From Begonia masoniana (lineage: Eukaryota > Streptophyta > Magnoliopsida > Cucurbitales > Begoniaceae), in assembly GCA_022432975.1 (NCBI GenBank), contig CM039505.1:23877825-23941824 (forward strand): 64,000 nt of DNA. Reading direction: 5' to 3'. Positions 59,672 to 64,000 of the stretch are shown piece by piece; the first letter of the stretch is position 1; the number at the start of each line of letters is the position of its first letter. Under the pieces are notes generated by a model. The model was not told where the DNA came from, searched no databases, and saw only the letters and a program-made list of their open reading frames with translations. The position numbers were made by a program, and so were the translations under genes.

Positions 59672-60898
59672 TGACGTGCTTCAACCTATGGCAACTTGTG
59701 TGGCAACACAAGCACTAGTTCCCCTCGGATTTTCAATTGACAATCATTGAGATTCCCTATATTCCAATAGACATTAAATAATGCAAAACAGATCCAAATG
59801 CTCTAAAATTTTAATAGGAGCTTATCTAGCACGTGTGTGAAACACCCTTAAAACTTCAAAGGAAGATTTGCCGTGGTTGGAAATTTATGCATAGAATAAT
59901 CAGGTTTGCTCAAAACTATCTGAAAAACTGCTAAGTTGGCTGAGAGAGGGTGAACTTCTGAGAAACACAACTTTTGTTGTATAACTCCAAATGACTTGAA
60001 AATTTAACATGATCTTACTTGTGGTGTGGATGAAAGACCCTAAAACTTTTAAGGGCTGATTCGTGGTGGAAAAAAATTTATGCAAATGGGAAGCTCTGCT
60101 AGTTTGGAAGGTGATAAAATGTGCACCCCTTGGGTTTATGGTCCTTCTAGGGGAAGAACACTCTAGTTTGCAATGGATGAGAGTTTCTACTCTTTTGCTA
60201 TGGTTTCTACCCTCCAAGAAGGCACAGAAAAGAGCAATAATAAGAGTTTTCAAGTATACTCACAAACTTGGAAGACAATGTTGCCCAAGGTGCTCGGATT
60301 TTACTCACCAGCGCAATGGGATTTGAGACTCAAAAAGACTCGATTTTTGGAAGGCAAGCTTCAGCTTTTCATTCAAAATATCCTAGCTGCTACAACAGCT
60401 AAAGAAGGTTAAATATCTCCTCCAATTACAATTAGGTTTAGCTCACAAAAAAGAGGAATAATGGTCTAGAAGGTGTGCACCCATTCGACTAGCTCAACGG
60501 GCCAAGTACACTCCTCCTTCCATCTTCTCTCTCCCATCATCACATGTACTTTCTCCTCTTCAAATGCAGTTTATTCTCCCTCCAAAAAGTGTTCAGCCAT
60601 GCATGCAATGCAAACATAGAAATAAACTAAAGAGTATTTTGAAAGAAAAGACAAAAAGGTGATCGGTTACAACATTTGTCAAAAGGAAAATAAATTCCTC
60701 CTTCAACAATTGGTGTGGTCGAGAGTTGGTTCTCAAGTTAGCACATGGAGAGGCTTTTCAAAGTCTAGGGTGTTTGGCTCCCACTTCAAGTCTTCAAAAT
60801 AGTCATCTCCTGCAAAAAGAACAAACTTGTTAGAAAAAGGGTCGGCCGAGAACACAGTCGTGGCTCGGGATCATGTCATTGGTCCCTTTGGCATATCA
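59672..60898 (-). repeat. Chromovirus A 5' LTR, 1227 bp
   Basis: Pair of 8673-9862, ending GGCATATCA and followed by GAAGC. Confidence 0.85.
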
Positions 60899-61290
60899 GA
60901 AGCTAGGCGCGCGCAGCGGGCTACTTCTGCATTCTAGGCCGATGCAGTGCACTCTATGCGGACGTGTTAGCTCGATATGCGGAATTGGCGCGGCGTTGTC
61001 GTAAGGCACGCGGATGCACAGTGTAGGCGCATTGTCGGGCGAGTGCGCTTGTGCGCGCTATTGTAAGGCACGAGCGCGCTATGTCGTTTGGGCGCGTTGC
61101 GCACACTGTTGTAAGATGTGTGTGGTGCGCTGAAGTGTTGTCGCAGGCGGGACACGCAATGTGTTGCGTGGGCTCGCAACGGTTTCGTTGTGCATGGGCA
61201 CACCACGTGTTTTCGCGGAGCACGTTGTGGTCTGGGCGTGGTGCAGACTGGGCATGCATTGCTAGGTGCCTTGCGGGCTTTCTCTCTTGT
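60899..61290. other. GC- and CpG-rich block of unknown nature
   Basis: Sharp rise in GC against AT-rich surroundings, ending before a run of T near 61300. Imperfect repeats of TTGTCGTAAGGCACG type occur near 60998, 61058 and 61110. ORFs appear in several frames at once, as expected from composition alone. Confidence 0.5.
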
Positions 61291-63269
61291 TAGCTGTTTT
61301 TTTTTTTTTTTGGGGCATTTTCTTGCTTCTTAGTTCACCATGTTTTGAAAAGAATGAAACTCTAATGTGCATTGAAGAATAAGTTAAAGAAACTTGAAAA
61401 GTTGCCAAAAATTTGGGGTTGCTAATTGGACAAGACAACCAGCGAAATTGAAAAATCACACAAAAAGGAGGATTTTTAGAAAGCTTCTATATGGGAATTA
61501 AGTTGATTTGGAAAATTCGAGATATTTGTGAGTTGTGCAAATTGAGGTTGGCTAAGTCACGCCCAAAAGTTTCAACATTAGAGAGCAAGCAATTCAATTC
61601 GGCATTAATTTTAGTGTTTAGTTTAACGTAGACTTTAATTGCCGGGGAGGACAATGAGAGAAGAAAGTAGTGAATGCTACAACAAACTGGTCTTCGTGAT
61701 TGACAACGAGGCTCAGTTTACTGTTTTATCCATTTCTTTCATATCTTAAATATGTTAAATTCTTTTGTCCATATTTTAATTATGAACTCCTTTCCTTAAG
61801 GACCAAACTTTGTGATATATATTTATATCAATTACTAATTTGTTATATTTTTATCAATTAATTTATTTGATATTATGCGTTTATTATGATAAAAGGGTCA
61901 TTGTTTGAATCATAAACTTTTGTTCATCTGTACCAAACTGTAACTTGATATTAAAACTTTTATTAATAACGTGCAGTGTTGGGTTTAAGTTCGCGTTGTT
62001 ACGCAATCATTGTGGACATAAAGGATTGTCTCACATGACTCTTTTGAAACTCATTTATCTTTTATTGCATCTTAGCATAAACATACAGGAAGGTTAAATA
62101 AAAGAATATATCATAGCAGATCGATAGGTTAGTGTTGTATAATTTAAAATTTCGAGTTAATTAATTGAATTACTGAAAAATACTTGCGACATGAATTGAA
62201 AATTGCAATAGATAGGAAATTGATTTTCAATCGTTTTTCATACTGTTTTATCATCATTTTTATTTCTTTGTTTTATTATAATATTTCTATTACTCAACGT
62301 CTAACTTATCAATTCTTGGTTATGTTACACATGAAATTTTGAGTTGATTTTATAAGAAACTTTTGTAATTTATTCCTTGTGTGTACGATATCCTGATTTT
62401 AAATCATTGTATTACTTGTTACGATAGTATTCACAACATCATGGTTAGTGAACAAGACCATTTGAGTAATAGTTCAGCTCGTTAAGCTTATTTGATTATG
62501 AGCTAACAAGTCTGATCAAAGCTTCCAAATGCAATCGCGTAGAATTTGTTTTGAAGTGCGTAATCACATCCTATTTTAAAATATTAATAAGAAGGAAATA
62601 ATTAGACAACCTTAAAAAGACATAAAATAATAGTAAACTAGGAGTTTCCAAATCCAATTTTGTAATCTCGCCAAAAATGTCTTAATTTGGGGATGGCCAA
62701 TTCTATTATTATCAAAACGCTGTCGAGTGCTTCTCATCTGTCTCTTTATTGACCATTGCCATTTGCGGTTGAGAATATTGAAATAATAGCTCTTTGGACA
62801 ATATTATAGTTTTTAAAAGCACTTTATAGTTTATATTAATGTTTTTTATTCTAATTCAAATTAGACATTATTTAAATGGTTATTTGTGAAATATATTGAT
62901 TATTTACGACAATGATTGGATGGTTTAACCAGAATGTGTGGTATCTGAATCCAACTATCTCGATCCGCTACTAACTTCGTCTCGAAAATGCACGTCCTTG
63001 CCGCTCTATTTGCAAATGTTTAATGTTTCATTTATAGAACAAGTATGTTGCCAAAAGAAACATGAGATCTCGGCTCTTCACTTTTAGATAAATTCAAGGA
63101 TTTGGAGAATAAAAACCAACATCTTTGAAGGATCATTTAGCCACAATGCTCATAAATGCTTGTTTCCAAAGAAATATTATGGACAATTGCTCATTCTCAT
63201 AATTTCATTTGATTTCAATAGGTTTTCTTAGAAATATAAGGTTCAATAATATCTCACTCAAATTCAAAA
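61291..63269. other. AT-rich sequence without recognised features
   Basis: No ORF of note, LTR, primer site or long repeat seen. Confidence 0.5.
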
Positions 63270-63506
63270 TCATAATTGATTTCTCTCTCTTTGTAATTCA
63301 ATGAAAATATCAATATCGATTTGTTCTACTAGCTTGGCCATATACTGCACATTATTAATGGTTTCCACACCAAAAGATGTTAAGATGATATCTTGAGCCA
63401 TTACATAAGTAGGACCCTTGACATAAACATTCAGGCCACCACTTCCATACTGTATACTTTTCAACAATTTCACGTTCAACCATTCAACTTGTCTCTCACA
63501 TGTTCC
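63270..63506 (-). pseudogene. Possible last exon or remnant of a DUF674-like gene
   Basis: The minus strand is open from an acceptor-like CGTTTAG at 63507 to a TGA at 63270, about 78 codons. The stretch YVKGPTYVMAQDI recalls the repeated YVKGxxTYMVxDD element of plant DUF674 proteins, whose function is unknown. Only one such repeat is visible. The match is from memory of the family pattern and weak; an unrelated or decayed exon is possible. Confidence 0.3.
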
Positions 63507-63864
63507 CTAAACGAATAATTCTATATTATTTACACCTTAATTTTTGACACTCTGACGCTTATGTATCATTCATTTATTACTATTTATAATCTATCATCAA
63601 ATTAAGGCGTAAATGTAGTTCCAACTTAGGGTTCCTCTCTCACACAAGTAGGGTGTCAAGACCCATTCAAACATTGGTCTGGCAGGCTTGAACATTTTGG
63701 GTTAGAATTTTGGTTGAATACTTTTTTGTGACACTCCTCCATAGTTTGCTAAATTATACGCAAAACAAGGTGAGCCCTCTGCAATTTTCCCATCTAATCA
63801 TTGTTTCTATTTCTTGTATTTAATTTTCTAAAATCTACATTTCACTATCGGTGTTTTGTTTTAG

Positions 63865-64000
63865 TTGGCAGCAACTCAACGTGCTATAATAAGATGTAAA
63901 GCAGCAACTTCAGGAAGAACAATATTACCGCTAGTCTAGCGTTTACTCTGTAAGCTGAAGAAAGATAGTGGGAACCTACCAAATGCAGAGTTCCTGTCTG
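63865..64000 (+). pseudogene. Possible decayed exon resembling alcohol dehydrogenase N-terminus
   Basis: After TTGTTTTAG the plus strand reads LAATQRAIIRCKAATSG before a stop. Plant alcohol dehydrogenases begin with a similar VIxCKAA stretch, usually in a short first exon. The similarity is short, the frame is broken, and the window ends here. Confidence 0.2.

Larger units (their letters stand above)
8673..60898 (-). mobile_element. Chromovirus A: outermost element, carrying all other insertions to its right
   Basis: Two LTRs of one family, 8673-9862 and 59672-60898, both start TGACGTGCTTC and end GGCATATCA on the plus strand, and lie 52 kb apart. The left one is followed by a polypurine tract and pol (3' LTR); the right one is preceded by an initiator-Met primer site and gag (5' LTR). 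The flanks are GAAGT and GAAGC, a five-base duplication with one C/T difference. The pol wording (FEVVYGFNSL, SDRDTKF) and a pol frame that reads through the polypurine tract into the LTR suggest the CRM-like branch of chromoviruses; the clade is an inference. Confidence 0.8.

Noticed and set aside
60954..61333. ORFs on both strands in the GC-rich block
   Set aside because: Five overlapping frames, rich in Cys, Arg and His; composition effect.

Overview
The window is plant nuclear DNA, probably eudicot and heterochromatic. It is almost entirely nested LTR retrotransposons of the Ty3/gypsy superfamily. All primer-binding sites match the 3' end of initiator-Met tRNA, and the gag, protease, RT, RNase H and integrase fragments are of plant chromovirus type. 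No intact host gene is present. Two weak exon-like remnants lie at the far right. I use these labels: T1-T4 for Tekay/Del-like elements with LTRs of about 2.3-2.5 kb; S1-S4 for solo LTRs of the same lineage; A, B and C for a second chromovirus lineage (probably CRM-like) with LTRs of about 1.0-1.4 kb; D for a stray LTR.

Layout. 1-7961 is the right-hand part of T1 (minus strand), its 3' LTR cut by the window start. 7962-8672 is flank. From 8673 to 60898 everything lies between the two LTRs of one minus-strand chromovirus, A, whose flanks are GAAGT and GAAGC. Inside A: B (non-autonomous, minus) interrupts the RT; T2 (plus) sits in B's 3' LTR and itself carries S1 (target duplication GTAGT) and S2 (GACGA); C (minus, duplication AAATG) sits exactly at the border between B's primer-binding site and 5' LTR, and is interrupted by an unassigned block holding S3 (CAGCA) and by T3 (TCTAT); D lies in B's 5' LTR; T4 (minus, CAAAT) sits in A's gag and carries a complete 899-bp TRIM element (CTTAA) and S4 (TAGGG). 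To the right of A are a 0.4-kb GC-rich block, AT-rich sequence, and two possible exon remnants.

How the parts work. Every pol copy is broken by frameshifts, stop codons (mostly C-to-T or G-to-A changes) or lost catalytic residues. Only T3 keeps an intact gag (380 residues), and T3 has no pol at all. All the Tekay-like LTRs and leaders share one architecture. A TATA box lies near the coding 5' end, leaving about 2 kb of LTR downstream. Three pairs of splice-like sites follow: a donor, a 45-47-nt segment bounded by AG and GTRAGT, an acceptor at GATGTAG, and after the primer-binding site a 60-66-nt intron-like interval just before the gag ATG. The last part of each LTR carries subfamily-specific arrays of short inverted repeats. 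This conserved, apparently spliced and structured leader, together with a TRIM that shares LTR ends and primer site with these elements, is the most interesting content. All calls come from reading the sequence; no alignment or database search was run.
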